Made by a program: the position numbers and the translations under genes. This document shows positions 37,234 to 45,736 of a stretch of 64,000 bases of DNA, piece after piece; position 1 is the first letter of the stretch, and the number at the start of each line of letters is the position of its first letter. Source of the DNA: Anthropogastromicrobium sp050944455. Its GTDB lineage: Bacteria; Bacillota; Clostridia; Lachnospirales; Lachnospiraceae. The DNA lies in NCBI GenBank assembly GCA_050944455.1, contig JBMNRC010000014.1:1-64000 (forward strand), given 5' to 3'. The notes below the pieces were generated by a model. The model was not told the DNA's origin and searched no databases. It saw nothing but the letters and a program-made list of their open reading frames with translations.

Positions 37234-38175
37234 GTGATGAAAGCAAAAAAGAATTACAGGCTTGGCAGGGATCGTTCCACCCAGATCCAGCTCCACACGC
37301 TGATGCTGCCCGGAACCGTCTCCATGATTCTGTTCAACCTGATTCCCCTGTTCGGGCTGATCCTGGCCTTCAAAAACTACAAGGTCACTCAGGGAATCAT
37401 CGGAATTTTTACCAGCCCCTGGTACGGATTCCAGAATTTCAAGATCATTTTCGGCAACCATGATTTCTTCAGAATGCTGGTGAATACGCTTGGAATCAAC
37501 CTGATCGGGAACCTGGTCAATATTCCCGCGGCAATCATTTTTGCCCTGTTTATCAATGAGATCATCAATCCGCATTTCAAGCGCGCTGTCCAGACGCTGA
37601 CCTATATGCCGCATTTCATTTCCTGGGTTGTGTACGGCGGCGTCGTTATCACTATGCTCAGCTCGGACGGGGCGGTCAACGCGATCCTGATGAAACTGGG
37701 ACTGCTGAAAGAGCCTGTGGTATTCATGGCAGACCCATCCTACTTCTGGGGAATTGCCATCGTGGCGAATCTCCTGAAGGAACTGGGATGGAGCACCATC
37801 CTTTATACCGCCGCGATCGCCGGGGTGGACCAGGAACTGTACGAGGCCGCCTCGATCGACGGGGCAGGGAGATTCAAGAAAATGATCTATGTGACGATCC
37901 CCTGCATCCGCGGAACCATCATGATCATGATCATTTTCGCGGTCGCCGGCATCCTGAACAACAACTTCGACCAGATTTACGTCCTGCAGAACTCGTTCAA
38001 CCTGGAACGCAGCGAAGTCATCGACACCTATATTTACAAGATCGGCCTTCAGCAGCTGCAGTTCGGTATGGCAGCGGCGGTCAACGTTACCAAATCCTTC
38101 TTCTCGCTCGCTCTGCTGATGGGAGCAAACTTCATTACAAAGAAGCTGTCCGGCGGGGAAGGCGGACTGTTCTGA
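37234..38175 (+). CDS. Sugar ABC transporter permease, LplB type
   Basis: Predicted 313-residue inner-membrane protein with six helices. The ATPase-docking EAA loop reads YEAASIDGAGRFKKMIYVTIP near 205-225. The N-terminal RDRSTQIQLHTLMLPG and FGLILAFKNYK resemble the LplB/UgpA branch that pairs with large binding proteins. A GTG at 37234 and an ATG at 37237 are both compatible with the AGAGG at 37223-37227. It forms the channel with the following permease and needs an external ATPase; none is encoded in this locus. Confidence 0.92.
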   Translation: MMKAKKNYRLGRDRSTQIQLHTLMLPGTVSMILFNLIPLFGLILAFKNYKVTQGIIGIFTSPWYGFQNFKIIFGNHDFFRMLVNTLGINLIGNLVNIPAAIIFALFINEIINPHFKRAVQTLTYMPHFISWVVYGGVVITMLSSDGAVNAILMKLGLLKEPVVFMADPSYFWGIAIVANLLKELGWSTILYTAAIAGVDQELYEAASIDGAGRFKKMIYVTIPCIRGTIMIMIIFAVAGILNNNFDQIYVLQNSFNLERSEVIDTYIYKIGLQQLQFGMAAAVNVTKSFFSLALLMGANFITKKLSGGEGGLF

Positions 38176-38188
38176 GGAGGCGGATGAG

Positions 38189-39106
38189 ATGAAAATAAAA
38201 AGCAGGCAGGCCCGGACATTCAATATTGTCCTTGCGATTATCATGATCCTGATCACGGCTCTGACGCTCTACCCGGTGTGGTTCTCGCTGATCAATTCCC
38301 TGAACAGCGCGGCGTCCATCAACAAGAACGGGTATGAGCTGCTGATCCCCACAACGATCACATTCGAGAGCTGGAAGGCGGTGCTGAGCAACGCTGAAAT
38401 CATGAAGGCTTTCGGCATCACGGCGTCCAGAACCGTGATCGTCACGGTGTTCCAGACTCTTTTCACTGCCATGTTCGCCTACGGATATTCCAAGAGCTAC
38501 CTGACGGGCAAAAGATTCTACACGGTCATCGGGTTTATCAGCATGTACCTGAACGGCGGAGTGATCAGCTATTTCCTGCTGTTCAACGGGCTGAAGCTGT
38601 ATAATACCTACTGGGTTTACATCATTCCGTGCCTCTTCGGCGGATTTTACAATGTCGTGATTTTCCGCGCGAATTTCCGCGAAATCCCGGAATCCCTGGA
38701 GGAGTCGGCGAAACTGGACGGGGCGAGCGAATACACGATTTTCTTCAGGATCATTCTTCCGCTTTCCAAGCCGGTGCTGACGGCCCTTGGCATTTTCACG
38801 GCTGTCGGGACATGGAACGACTACACTCAGACCCTGTACTACACGAGGTCCACGGATATCCAGACGCTGTCGTATTATATGCTGACGGTCATAAAGTCCA
38901 GCCAGACCGCTGAGAACATGATGACCGATGTGTCGAACGGGTCAGCCACCACTTCTGTGCTGACTTCCATGGCAAATCAGGCGAGCAATTACAAAACGAT
39001 TGAGCTGGCCTGCATGGTGATTTCGTCCATCCCGCTGATCGTGGTGTATCCGTTTGTTCAGCGTTTCTTTGAGAAAGGCCTGATGGTCGGCTCCGTAAAG
39101 GGGTGA
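38189..39106 (+). CDS. Sugar ABC transporter permease, YtcP type
   Basis: Predicted 305-residue membrane protein with six helices. The EAA loop reads EESAKLDGASEYTIFFRIILP near 170-190. The C-terminal VVYPFVQRFFEKGLMVGSVKG is the standard ending of the CUT1 second permease. GAGGAGG precedes the ATG, which lies 13 bases after lplB-like. Together with the LplB-type protein it forms the transmembrane pore. Confidence 0.93.
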   Translation: MKIKSRQARTFNIVLAIIMILITALTLYPVWFSLINSLNSAASINKNGYELLIPTTITFESWKAVLSNAEIMKAFGITASRTVIVTVFQTLFTAMFAYGYSKSYLTGKRFYTVIGFISMYLNGGVISYFLLFNGLKLYNTYWVYIIPCLFGGFYNVVIFRANFREIPESLEESAKLDGASEYTIFFRIILPLSKPVLTALGIFTAVGTWNDYTQTLYYTRSTDIQTLSYYMLTVIKSSQTAENMMTDVSNGSATTSVLTSMANQASNYKTIELACMVISSIPLIVVYPFVQRFFEKGLMVGSVKG

Positions 39107-39277
39107 CTCTTTGCGGGAACGACGCCTGGCACGAGCCGGGCATTGCTGCGGACAGTGCCTGAGAGAAGTATGCCCTGGCAGATATCCGTCATGATAAGTG
39201 ATGAGTGAGACCGGCAGGGAAAATACGCCGGCGGCAGTCCGCGGCGGGAAGAAGGCAGAATCGAAAGGAGATCAGCA

Positions 39278-41206
39278 TTGAACCATTTGAAAATCGCCGG
39301 CAGATGGACGCAGACGCCGGTTTCGGACCGGATTTTCGGGAATTTTATTGAATGCGGATTCGGTCGGCAGGTCCCCGGAATGTGGGGAGAAATGATCTAT
39401 AACTGGGCGTTCCGCGAAATCCCGCCCTACAAGAGCGCAACCTGGGAGTGGCTCGGTATCAGCCGGGAGTATCTGAACAGCAGCGCTCCCTTCTGGCACA
39501 GCGGATATGAGGAAAACGACTGGGAACCGTTCGGCGGGCCCGTTCTGGAGAGAACCTGCGGAACCTATACCTTCAAAGGGTCCACCTCGCTGCTGGTGAA
39601 AAACCGGAACGGCGGAACCTGCGGCCTTAAGCAGGAGGGGATTCATCTCCAGCAAGGGAAAAAGTATCATTTTCATGCGCTGGCCGGGAGGATCGACGAC
39701 AGGACAGCGGCCGGGCTCAACGGGTTCGGCGATTCCGTGAGAAATCAGGAGGAACGCAATCTCCGGGTGTCTGCTGGAGAGTACGCGGCGGATCTTCCCC
39801 TCAGCACGGATGTGAAAAGGCTTGACTGGAGTTTTCAGGCGGAGCGCACAGAGACGGTCCCCATCCGGCTTTCCTTCGCGTTCCGCGGAACCCTCGTGCT
39901 GGCCTGCGTTTCGCTGATGCCGGACGACTGCCTGGACGGATGGAGAAGGGATGTCGTTGACCAGCTGCGCCGCGTGAAGCCTTCGGTGGTCCGCTTCCCG
40001 GGCGGATGCTTTACCAGCTTTTTCAACTGGGAGAATTCCATCGGAGACCGGGACGCGAGGGAACCGCAGCCCAGTTTTTACTGGGGAGGCCTGGAAGAAA
40101 ACGACGTGGGACTGGATGAATTCCTGTCCCTGGCAAAGCTCGTCGGATTCGAGCCGCAGATCTGCTTCAACATGATGACGTCCACGCCGTTCAAGGCCCG
40201 CCAGATGGCGGAGTACCTGAATGCCGACGAGAATACAGGTATGGGACGCCTCCGGATGCTCAACGGCCATCCGAAGCCTTACGGGGTCCGCCTGTTCGAG
40301 ATGGACAACGAGCCGGGACGCAAATGGTCCGCCGCGGAGTACGCGCGGCAGTGTGTCGCTTTCGCCAAAGAGATGAGGCTTGCCTCACCCGGCATCGAAT
40401 TCATGATGGCCTGTTATTCCTACCCGCCGGAGGAACTTCCGGAGATGCTGGAAATCGCCGGGGAAACAGTCAACTACATCATCTACAGGGACGGACGGCC
40501 GGAATTCGTCCGGAAGATCCTTCCGGTTCTGCGGGAGTACAACCGCGCTCACGGAACCTCCCTGCGTCTGGCGGACACGGAGTGGCTGCCGGACTGCGAC
40601 AGCCCGGAACCGTTTGAGGACAAAGAGATCCCCATGCACTTCCGGTGGCACGGCGTTGTCTACAACGATTACCGCAAGATCTTCTCAACCCAGCAGAGAA
40701 GCTGGAATTATGCGCTGAACGGCGCTCACCGTCTGATGGATTATCTCAGCTACGGCGGTGATTTCGCGCTGGCCAACTTCAACAATATGTGCAATACGTG
40801 GGGACAGAATGTCATCGAAGCCACGAAGGAAACCTGCTATCTGTCCTGCATGGGGAAAGTTTTTGAGTTCTTCACCGGTCACTTCAGACCGTGCACGGCC
40901 GCCGCGGTCAGTTCCGAAGACCCGCTGATCGCTTCGGTGATCACAAAGGATACGGATTCAGGGCGGCTGAGCCTGTATGTCGTCAATCATTCCTCGGAAG
41001 AGAAACGGCTGGCTCTCCCGGACGCCGGCGGAAACTTGGCATTTGAGGACGGGCTTGCCGGAAAGGGAAGGATGGCCGCGGAAACGGAAAATCAGGATAC
41101 CGTGAAAAAGGTTGCCCCCGATCAGGTTCCGATGGAGGAGAAGGACGGCGGACAGGAGGCGGTGATCCCGCCGCTGTCCGTGTGCCTGTTCCAGCAGGAA
41201 AAATGA
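39278..41206 (+). CDS. GH51-like alpha-L-arabinofuranosidase family glycosidase
   Basis: Predicted 642-residue glycoside hydrolase. An N-terminal beta domain begins MNHLKIAG..SDRIFGNFIE. The TIM barrel carries RFPGGCF near 251, the acid/base Glu345 in EMDNEPG and the probable nucleophile Glu435 in LADTEWLPD. A C-terminal beta domain follows. These match family GH51/alpha-L-arabinofuranosidases, with FPGGCF replacing the usual YPGGNF. No signal peptide is visible, so it should act on imported oligosaccharides. It starts with TTG at 39278 after AAAGGAG at 39264-39270. It lies 171 bases after the permeases and probably ends the sugar operon, indicating an arabinoside-type substrate (inference). 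Confidence 0.85.
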   Translation: MNHLKIAGRWTQTPVSDRIFGNFIECGFGRQVPGMWGEMIYNWAFREIPPYKSATWEWLGISREYLNSSAPFWHSGYEENDWEPFGGPVLERTCGTYTFKGSTSLLVKNRNGGTCGLKQEGIHLQQGKKYHFHALAGRIDDRTAAGLNGFGDSVRNQEERNLRVSAGEYAADLPLSTDVKRLDWSFQAERTETVPIRLSFAFRGTLVLACVSLMPDDCLDGWRRDVVDQLRRVKPSVVRFPGGCFTSFFNWENSIGDRDAREPQPSFYWGGLEENDVGLDEFLSLAKLVGFEPQICFNMMTSTPFKARQMAEYLNADENTGMGRLRMLNGHPKPYGVRLFEMDNEPGRKWSAAEYARQCVAFAKEMRLASPGIEFMMACYSYPPEELPEMLEIAGETVNYIIYRDGRPEFVRKILPVLREYNRAHGTSLRLADTEWLPDCDSPEPFEDKEIPMHFRWHGVVYNDYRKIFSTQQRSWNYALNGAHRLMDYLSYGGDFALANFNNMCNTWGQNVIEATKETCYLSCMGKVFEFFTGHFRPCTAAAVSSEDPLIASVITKDTDSGRLSLYVVNHSSEEKRLALPDAGGNLAFEDGLAGKGRMAAETENQDTVKKVAPDQVPMEEKDGGQEAVIPPLSVCLFQQEK

Positions 41207-41340
41207 GAGACCGGCACAGGCAGGCACTGGATCCATGGTCAATGTTATATGGCCCATAATACACGATACATCAGCAGGTCTGCCGCTTTCGCCGCTGCAC
41301 TCTGCGAATGATAGAAGAATAAAACTTTGAGAAATGAAGA

Positions 41341-41377
41341 GGCTGCCTTCCGGGTGACAAAAACCGGGAAGGCAGCC
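41341..41377. terminator. Bidirectional terminator between GH51 and the kinase gene
   Basis: GGCTGCCTTCCGG (41341-41353) pairs with CCGGGAAGGCAGCC (41364-41377, one bulge), followed by TTATTATT on the plus strand and TCTTCATTTC on the minus strand. Confidence 0.8.
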
Positions 41378-41380
41378 TTA

Positions 41381-41875
41381 TTATTCAGAAAGCTGGGAGA
41401 GATACGCGTCCGCCTCATCGCGGGAGTGGAAGATGTGGACCTCTTTCGTATCCTGGTATTTCCGGATCACCTCGTAAATGTAGGGCAGTTCTTTTTCCGG
41501 AAAACCCATGATCCACTGCCGGAAATCCTCGTCGAATTCCTGTTCCACCCACGGCATATCCACGCGCGGCTTTCCGATCCGGGCCTCAACGCCGGCCAGG
41601 CAGTCCTCAAGCGGAAGATCAAACAGGAAAACGGTGTCGCAGGCCTGGATCCGGCGCTCCAGCGTCCTTCCGTAATTCCCGTCCATGATCCATCGGTCTT
41701 TCACCAGAATTTTGTCCAGCTCGCGGTCAAACTGTTCTTTTGTGACCGTCGTCCTGTCCGGCTTGTGCCAGATCATGTCCAGATAGAACAGCGGCAGGCC
41801 GGTCAGCGCGCTCAGCTTTCTGGAAAAGGTGCTCTTGCCGGATCCCGAGCATCCGATCACGATTGCTCTCTGCAT
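41381..41875 (-). CDS. FlaR-like / adenylate-kinase-like P-loop protein
   Basis: Predicted 164-residue P-loop NTPase. The Walker A is GCSGSGKSTFSRKL at about 8-21, and the LFYLDMIWHKP motif near 29 and WIMDGNY near 63 match the FlaR/topology-modulation group of small kinases. The substrate is unknown; members resemble shikimate and adenylate kinases. The start at 41875 follows GGGAGG on the minus strand. It is monocistronic and convergent with the sugar operon. Confidence 0.85.
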   Translation of the reverse strand: MQRAIVIGCSGSGKSTFSRKLSALTGLPLFYLDMIWHKPDRTTVTKEQFDRELDKILVKDRWIMDGNYGRTLERRIQACDTVFLFDLPLEDCLAGVEARIGKPRVDMPWVEQEFDEDFRQWIMGFPEKELPYIYEVIRKYQDTKEVHIFHSRDEADAYLSQLSE

Positions 41876-41905
41876 TGTGGAAACCTCCCTGGATATTGTT
41901 CCTGT

Positions 41906-41935
41906 AGAATAGTTTTGCCAGATAAGTTTTGTCAG
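41906..41935 (-). promoter_or_regulatory. Promoter for the FlaR-like gene
   Basis: Minus strand CTGACA (41930-41935), 18 bases, TATTCT (41906-41911). Confidence 0.45.
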
Positions 41936-42161
41936 ATACTCCGGCCATTTTACTATATTTCCGGACGCCTGTGAACCGCTGACCGACTCTTCTGCTTACG
42001 CCGCATCCTTCGGTCCCTGCCGGATTCACGCCTCCGCCGGATCGCGGCATTCTTTCTGTGTCTGACTGTTCTGCATGAAGCTCATGTTCCGCAGGAATCC
42101 CGCCGCGGCTTCCCGGATCCGGGCTTCGCCGGCACGCGGAGATGAATGACGCGGCGGGGCC

Positions 42162-42265
42162 GGCCGTGCCATTGCGGCAGGAGCGTACTTATAGGCGCCG
42201 GAAAGCTTGTCAGCGGGTTCGGGCCGTGTCATTGCGGCAGGAGCGTACAGCAGGCGCCGGGCAGC
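42162..42265. repeat. 60-bp duplication upstream of enolase
   Basis: GGCCGTG(C/T)CATTGCGGCAG plus GAGCGTAC and a CGCCGG tail occurs at 42162 and 42222 with an exact 60-base offset. The 41876-42383 spacer has no supported gene; besides this it holds the two flanking promoters. Confidence 0.75.
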
Positions 42266-42307
42266 GCGAAAACGCGCAGAAACTCCCGTCCGGAATGACG
42301 GTAAGAA

Positions 42308-42336
42308 TTGACAACGGACCCGCGGATTATTACAAT
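42308..42336 (+). promoter_or_regulatory. Strong promoter for enolase
   Basis: Consensus TTGACA at 42308-42313, 17-base spacer, TACAAT at 42331-42336; AAAGGAG follows near 42369. Confidence 0.85.
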
Positions 42337-42383
42337 AGTAAAAGGTTCCTATAACCACTCACAAAGCAAAGGAGTTTAAAATC

Positions 42384-43730
42384 ATGAGCACATTGCAGGA
42401 TGCTATTACCAGAGTGTATGCGCGCGAAGTGATGGATTCCCGCGGAAATCCCACTGTCGAGGCAGAGGTTGAGACCGAGAGCGGCGCTTTCGGGCGCGCA
42501 ATCGTTCCGTCCGGGGCTTCCACCGGCGAGAGAGAAGCTGTAGAGCTTCGCGACGGCGATCCGAAGCGTTTCGGCGGCGCGGGCGTTCTCAAGGCTGTTG
42601 ACAATGTCAACAACGTCATCGCTCCGAAGATTGTAGGCCTGAATGTTTATGACCAGACGCTGGTCGATAAGACGATGCTTGACCTGGATGGCACCGAGTT
42701 CAAGTCCAACCTTGGCGCAAACGCCATCCTGTCTGTTTCCCTTGCTACCGCGAGAGCGGCGGCTGATTCCTGCGGACTTCCGCTTTATCAGTACATCGGC
42801 GGCGCAAACGCGAAGGTTCTCCCGGTTCCGATGATGAACGTCCTGAACGGCGGCAAGCATGCTGATTCCGCTGCGGACTGCCAGGAGTACATGATCATGC
42901 CGGTCGGAGCAAAGTCTGTGCACGAAGCGATCCGCATGGGCGCTGAAACCTTCCACGCACTGAAGAAGGTTCTGAAGAAGTACGGCTACAACACCGCCGT
43001 AGGCGACGAGGGCGGCTACGCTCCGTCCTGTGTTCCGGGCGGCCACGGCCCGCTGGAGACTCTCGGCAACGAAGGCCCGCTGCAGCTGATGGTTGAGGCT
43101 GTTGAGATGGCTGGCTACAAGCTCGGCGAGGATATCTGCTTCGCGATGGATTCCGCTTCTTCCGAGTTCTATGATGAGGAGAAGAAGGTTTACGTTCTGA
43201 AGAGATCCGGCGAAGGTGAGAAGACCTCCGACGAGATGATCGACCTCTATGAGAAGTGGGTTGCCAAGTATCCGCTGATCTCCCTTGAGGACGGCCTTGC
43301 GGAGAATGACTGGGACGGCTGGGTAAAGCTTACCAAGCGTCTTGGCGACAAGATCCAGCTTGTCGGCGACGACCTGTTCGTCACCAACACCACCTTCATC
43401 AAGAAAGGCATCGACATGGGCGCCGCAAACGCGGTTCTGATCAAGGTCAACCAGATCGGTACCCTGACCGAGACCCTGGATGCTATCGAGATGGCTAAGG
43501 AAGCCGGATACACCGCGGTTGTTTCCCACCGTTCCGGTGAGTCTGAGGATACCACCATCGCTGATATCGTCGTCGGCGTCAACGCCGGCCAGATCAAGAC
43601 CGGTTCCATGAGCCGCACCGACCGTATGGCGAAGTACAACCAGCTGCTCCGCATTGAGGAGGAGCTCGGCAGCGTCGCTCAGTACCGCGGCAAGAAGGCG
43701 TTCTACAACGTCAAGTCTCTGTCCAAGTAA
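42384..43730 (+). CDS. eno: Enolase
   Basis: Predicted 448-residue glycolytic enzyme converting 2-phosphoglycerate to phosphoenolpyruvate. Family motifs include VMDSRGNPTVE, the loop PSGASTGERE, the metal acids in MDSASSEF and SLEDGLAE, and the signature LIKVNQIGTLTET followed by VVSHRSGESEDTTIAD. Length is slightly above the usual 430, with a short insertion at VPGGHGPLETLGNEG. Codon use is biased towards GTT, GCT, AAG and CTT relative to neighbours, and the promoter is near-consensus, both consistent with high expression. Single-gene unit ended by a strong terminator. Confidence 0.98.
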   Translation: MSTLQDAITRVYAREVMDSRGNPTVEAEVETESGAFGRAIVPSGASTGEREAVELRDGDPKRFGGAGVLKAVDNVNNVIAPKIVGLNVYDQTLVDKTMLDLDGTEFKSNLGANAILSVSLATARAAADSCGLPLYQYIGGANAKVLPVPMMNVLNGGKHADSAADCQEYMIMPVGAKSVHEAIRMGAETFHALKKVLKKYGYNTAVGDEGGYAPSCVPGGHGPLETLGNEGPLQLMVEAVEMAGYKLGEDICFAMDSASSEFYDEEKKVYVLKRSGEGEKTSDEMIDLYEKWVAKYPLISLEDGLAENDWDGWVKLTKRLGDKIQLVGDDLFVTNTTFIKKGIDMGAANAVLIKVNQIGTLTETLDAIEMAKEAGYTAVVSHRSGESEDTTIADIVVGVNAGQIKTGSMSRTDRMAKYNQLLRIEEELGSVAQYRGKKAFYNVKSLSK

Positions 43731-43765
43731 TAGCGCGATAGCGGCTGACAGGTAAACGAAACCGC

Positions 43766-43802
43766 ATCCCCGGGAGACCGCAATGGTTCCCCGGGGATTT
43801 TT
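43766..43802 (+). terminator. Terminator of enolase
   Basis: ATCCCCGGG (43766-43774) pairs with CCCGGGGAT (43790-43798), followed by T5. Confidence 0.88.
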
Positions 43803-43816
43803 CATGCCCGGATTAA

Positions 43817-43931
43817 AACTTCAGTCTGCGCCGTCTTCCCGGGAAATGATCACAGGAACTTCAGTCTGCGCGTCTTCCCGGGAAATGATCACAGGAACTT
43901 CAGCCTGCGCCGTCTACCCGGGGGATGATCA
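43817..43931. repeat. Tandem repeat, three units of about 40 bp
   Basis: Units begin AACTTCAG(T/C)CTGCGC at 43817, 43857 and 43896. Each contains the palindrome-like CCCGGG and a TGATCA-type element; the third is more degenerate. The array lies between the enolase terminator and the prmA promoter. No open gene spans it. Confidence 0.85.
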
Positions 43932-43951
43932 TATTTTCCCCGTCCGGATCA

Positions 43952-43981
43952 ATGACAGAATGCCGGGCAATGTGGTATGAT
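43952..43981 (+). promoter_or_regulatory. Promoter for prmA
   Basis: ATGACA at 43952-43957, 18-base spacer, TATGAT at 43976-43981 with extended TGg. Confidence 0.65.
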
Positions 43982-44039
43982 AGCCGGCGGACTGCCGTTG
44001 CCGTTCCAGGCTGTCCGATGAAAGGAAGAACACATTTCG

Positions 44040-44999
44040 ATGAAGTGGAAAAAATTTACGATCCATACGACGTCCGGCGCGGAAGATTTCATCAGCATGA
44101 TGCTGGCCGACTGCGGGATCGAAGGCATTGAGATTGACGATAAAGTTCCCCTCACGGAATCCGACAAGGCCCGCATGTTTGTGGATGAAGTCCCGTCGAA
44201 GGGACCGGACGACGGAAAGGCGGAGATCAGCTTTTACCTCGATGACACGTACGACGTCCCGTCAACGCTTGCCAGAGTGCGCGAAGGACTGCGGGAAGTC
44301 AGCGGGATGGTCGAGGCCGGTTCCTGCGATATCGATGAATCCGAGACCGAGGATAAAGACTGGATCAACAACTGGAAAAAGTATTTCCAGCCCTTTGCCG
44401 TCGGCGATCTGCTGATTGTGCCGACCTGGGAAAAAATCCCGGAGAACACGGAGGGAAAAACCGTGATCCGCATGGATCCGGGCCTGGCTTTCGGGACAGG
44501 AAAACACGAGACCACGCAGCTGGTCATGCGCGGAATCCGAAAATACGTGAAGCCCGGCGATGAAGTGCTCGACGTCGGCACCGGAAGCGGCATACTGGGG
44601 ATCTGTTCGCTTCTGGTCGGGGCAAAGCATGTGCTGGGAACTGATCTGGACGACCTGGCGCTGGACGCCGCGAGGGACAATATGAAAGCCAACGGGATTT
44701 CCCCGGACCGGTTTGACATCGTCATCGGCAACCTGATCGACGACCCCGCCGTGAAGAAAAAGGCGGGATGGGACAGGTACGACGTGGTCTGCGCGAATAT
44801 TCTTGCCAACGTGATTATTCCGCTGCAGAAAGTGATCGCCCCGCACATGAAAATGGGAGGCGTCTTCATTTCTTCAGGGATCATCAATACCGCCGAGGAT
44901 GAGGTCCGGGCAGCCATGGAAGCCAACCCGGCGCTGGAGATCATCGAGACCGTTCACCAGGGCGACTGGGTGTCGCTGGTCTGCAGGCGGGTCAGATAA
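44040..44999 (+). CDS. prmA: Ribosomal protein L11 methyltransferase
   Basis: Predicted 319-residue SAM-dependent enzyme that trimethylates ribosomal protein L11. The N-terminal substrate-recognition domain (about 1-105) is followed by a Rossmann domain with RMDPGLAFGTGKHETT near 146, motif I VLDVGTGSGILGI near 179 and the CANILANVI motif near 252. The ATG at 44040 follows a GAAAGGAAG run. The rsmE gene begins 12 bases after its stop, a pairing common in Bacillota. Confidence 0.95.
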   Translation: MKWKKFTIHTTSGAEDFISMMLADCGIEGIEIDDKVPLTESDKARMFVDEVPSKGPDDGKAEISFYLDDTYDVPSTLARVREGLREVSGMVEAGSCDIDESETEDKDWINNWKKYFQPFAVGDLLIVPTWEKIPENTEGKTVIRMDPGLAFGTGKHETTQLVMRGIRKYVKPGDEVLDVGTGSGILGICSLLVGAKHVLGTDLDDLALDAARDNMKANGISPDRFDIVIGNLIDDPAVKKKAGWDRYDVVCANILANVIIPLQKVIAPHMKMGGVFISSGIINTAEDEVRAAMEANPALEIIETVHQGDWVSLVCRRVR

Positions 45000-45011
45000 G
45001 AGGAATCAGCT

Positions 45012-45046
45012 ATGTTTCACTTTTTGTCCCGGATCTGACTCTTCCG
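45012..45046 (+). other. Apparent frameshift at the start of rsmE (T5 run)
   Basis: The ATG at 45012 has a good GAGGA site at 45000-45004 but reads into a stop after eight residues. Adding one T to the T5 run at 45021-45025 joins it in frame to the downstream gene and gives MFHFFVPDLTLPV, the expected RsmE beginning. Confidence 0.8.
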
Positions 45047-45736
45047 GTGACGGAGATCACCGGGGAGGACGTCAGCCATATCAGAAACGTGCTGCGGATG
45101 AAGCCGGGGGAAGAGATCGAAGTCTCGGACGGAACCCGCTGCTTTGCCGGGCAGATCGAGTCCCTTTCCGCGGATGCCGTGCGGGTGCGCCTGAAAGAGG
45201 AGCGGCAGAGCACGGAACTCCCGGTGAAAGTTACGCTGTATCAGGGGCTGCCCAAGAGCGATAAACTGGAGACGATCATCCAGAAATGCACGGAACTCGG
45301 AGCGGCTGCGGTCGTCCCGGTGGAAATGCGCCGGAGCGTCGTGAAAATCGACGCGAAAAAGAAAGCGGCGAAACAGTCAAGATGGCAGAGCATCGCCGAG
45401 AGCGCCGCAAAGCAGTCGAAACGGACGGAAATACCGTCGGTGTCGGAGCCGGTTTCCTTCGCGGAAGCCGTCGCGGACAGCGCGGGAAAAGACGTTCAGC
45501 TTTTCTGCTATGAGCAGGCCATGGGGATGCGGCACACCCGCGATATGCTGGGCTCGCTGAAGCCGGGCCAGACGGTCGGACTGTGGATCGGCCCGGAGGG
45601 CGGTTTCGAGGAGTCGGAAGCCCGCGCGCTGCAGGACGCAGGCGCCCAGGTGATCACCCTGGGCAGGAGGATCCTGCGGACAGAGACAGCGGGGCCGGCG
45701 GCGCTGGCAATGCTGACGGTTCTTCTGGAACCCTGA
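45047..45736 (+). CDS. rsmE: 16S rRNA m3U1498 methyltransferase RsmE (5' end frameshifted)
   Basis: SPOUT-family enzyme that methylates U1498 of 16S rRNA. The open frame gives 229 residues beginning at a GTG that has no ribosome site. The visible body is complete: TGEDVSHIRNVLRMKPG near the start of the PUA-like domain, then LYQGLPKSD, KCTELGAAAVVPV, and the knot motifs LWIGPEGGFEESE and LGRRILRTETAGPAAL. The first 12 or so residues lie in another frame from an ATG at 45012 (see the adjacent frameshift entry). Either the sequence lacks one T, or this strain makes a short protein or a non-functional one. Probably co-transcribed with prmA. Confidence 0.88.
   Translation: MTEITGEDVSHIRNVLRMKPGEEIEVSDGTRCFAGQIESLSADAVRVRLKEERQSTELPVKVTLYQGLPKSDKLETIIQKCTELGAAAVVPVEMRRSVVKIDAKKKAAKQSRWQSIAESAAKQSKRTEIPSVSEPVSFAEAVADSAGKDVQLFCYEQAMGMRHTRDMLGSLKPGQTVGLWIGPEGGFEESEARALQDAGAQVITLGRRILRTETAGPAALAMLTVLLEP

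Noticed and set aside
42026..42358. Minus-strand open frame before enolase with a repeated APAAM peptide
   Set aside because: The repetition comes from the 60-bp DNA duplication; it overlaps the enolase promoter and has no ribosome site.
43817..43931. Possible CRISPR array
   Set aside because: Units are directly adjacent with no unique spacers, and no cas genes are nearby; the same holds for 45733-45936.
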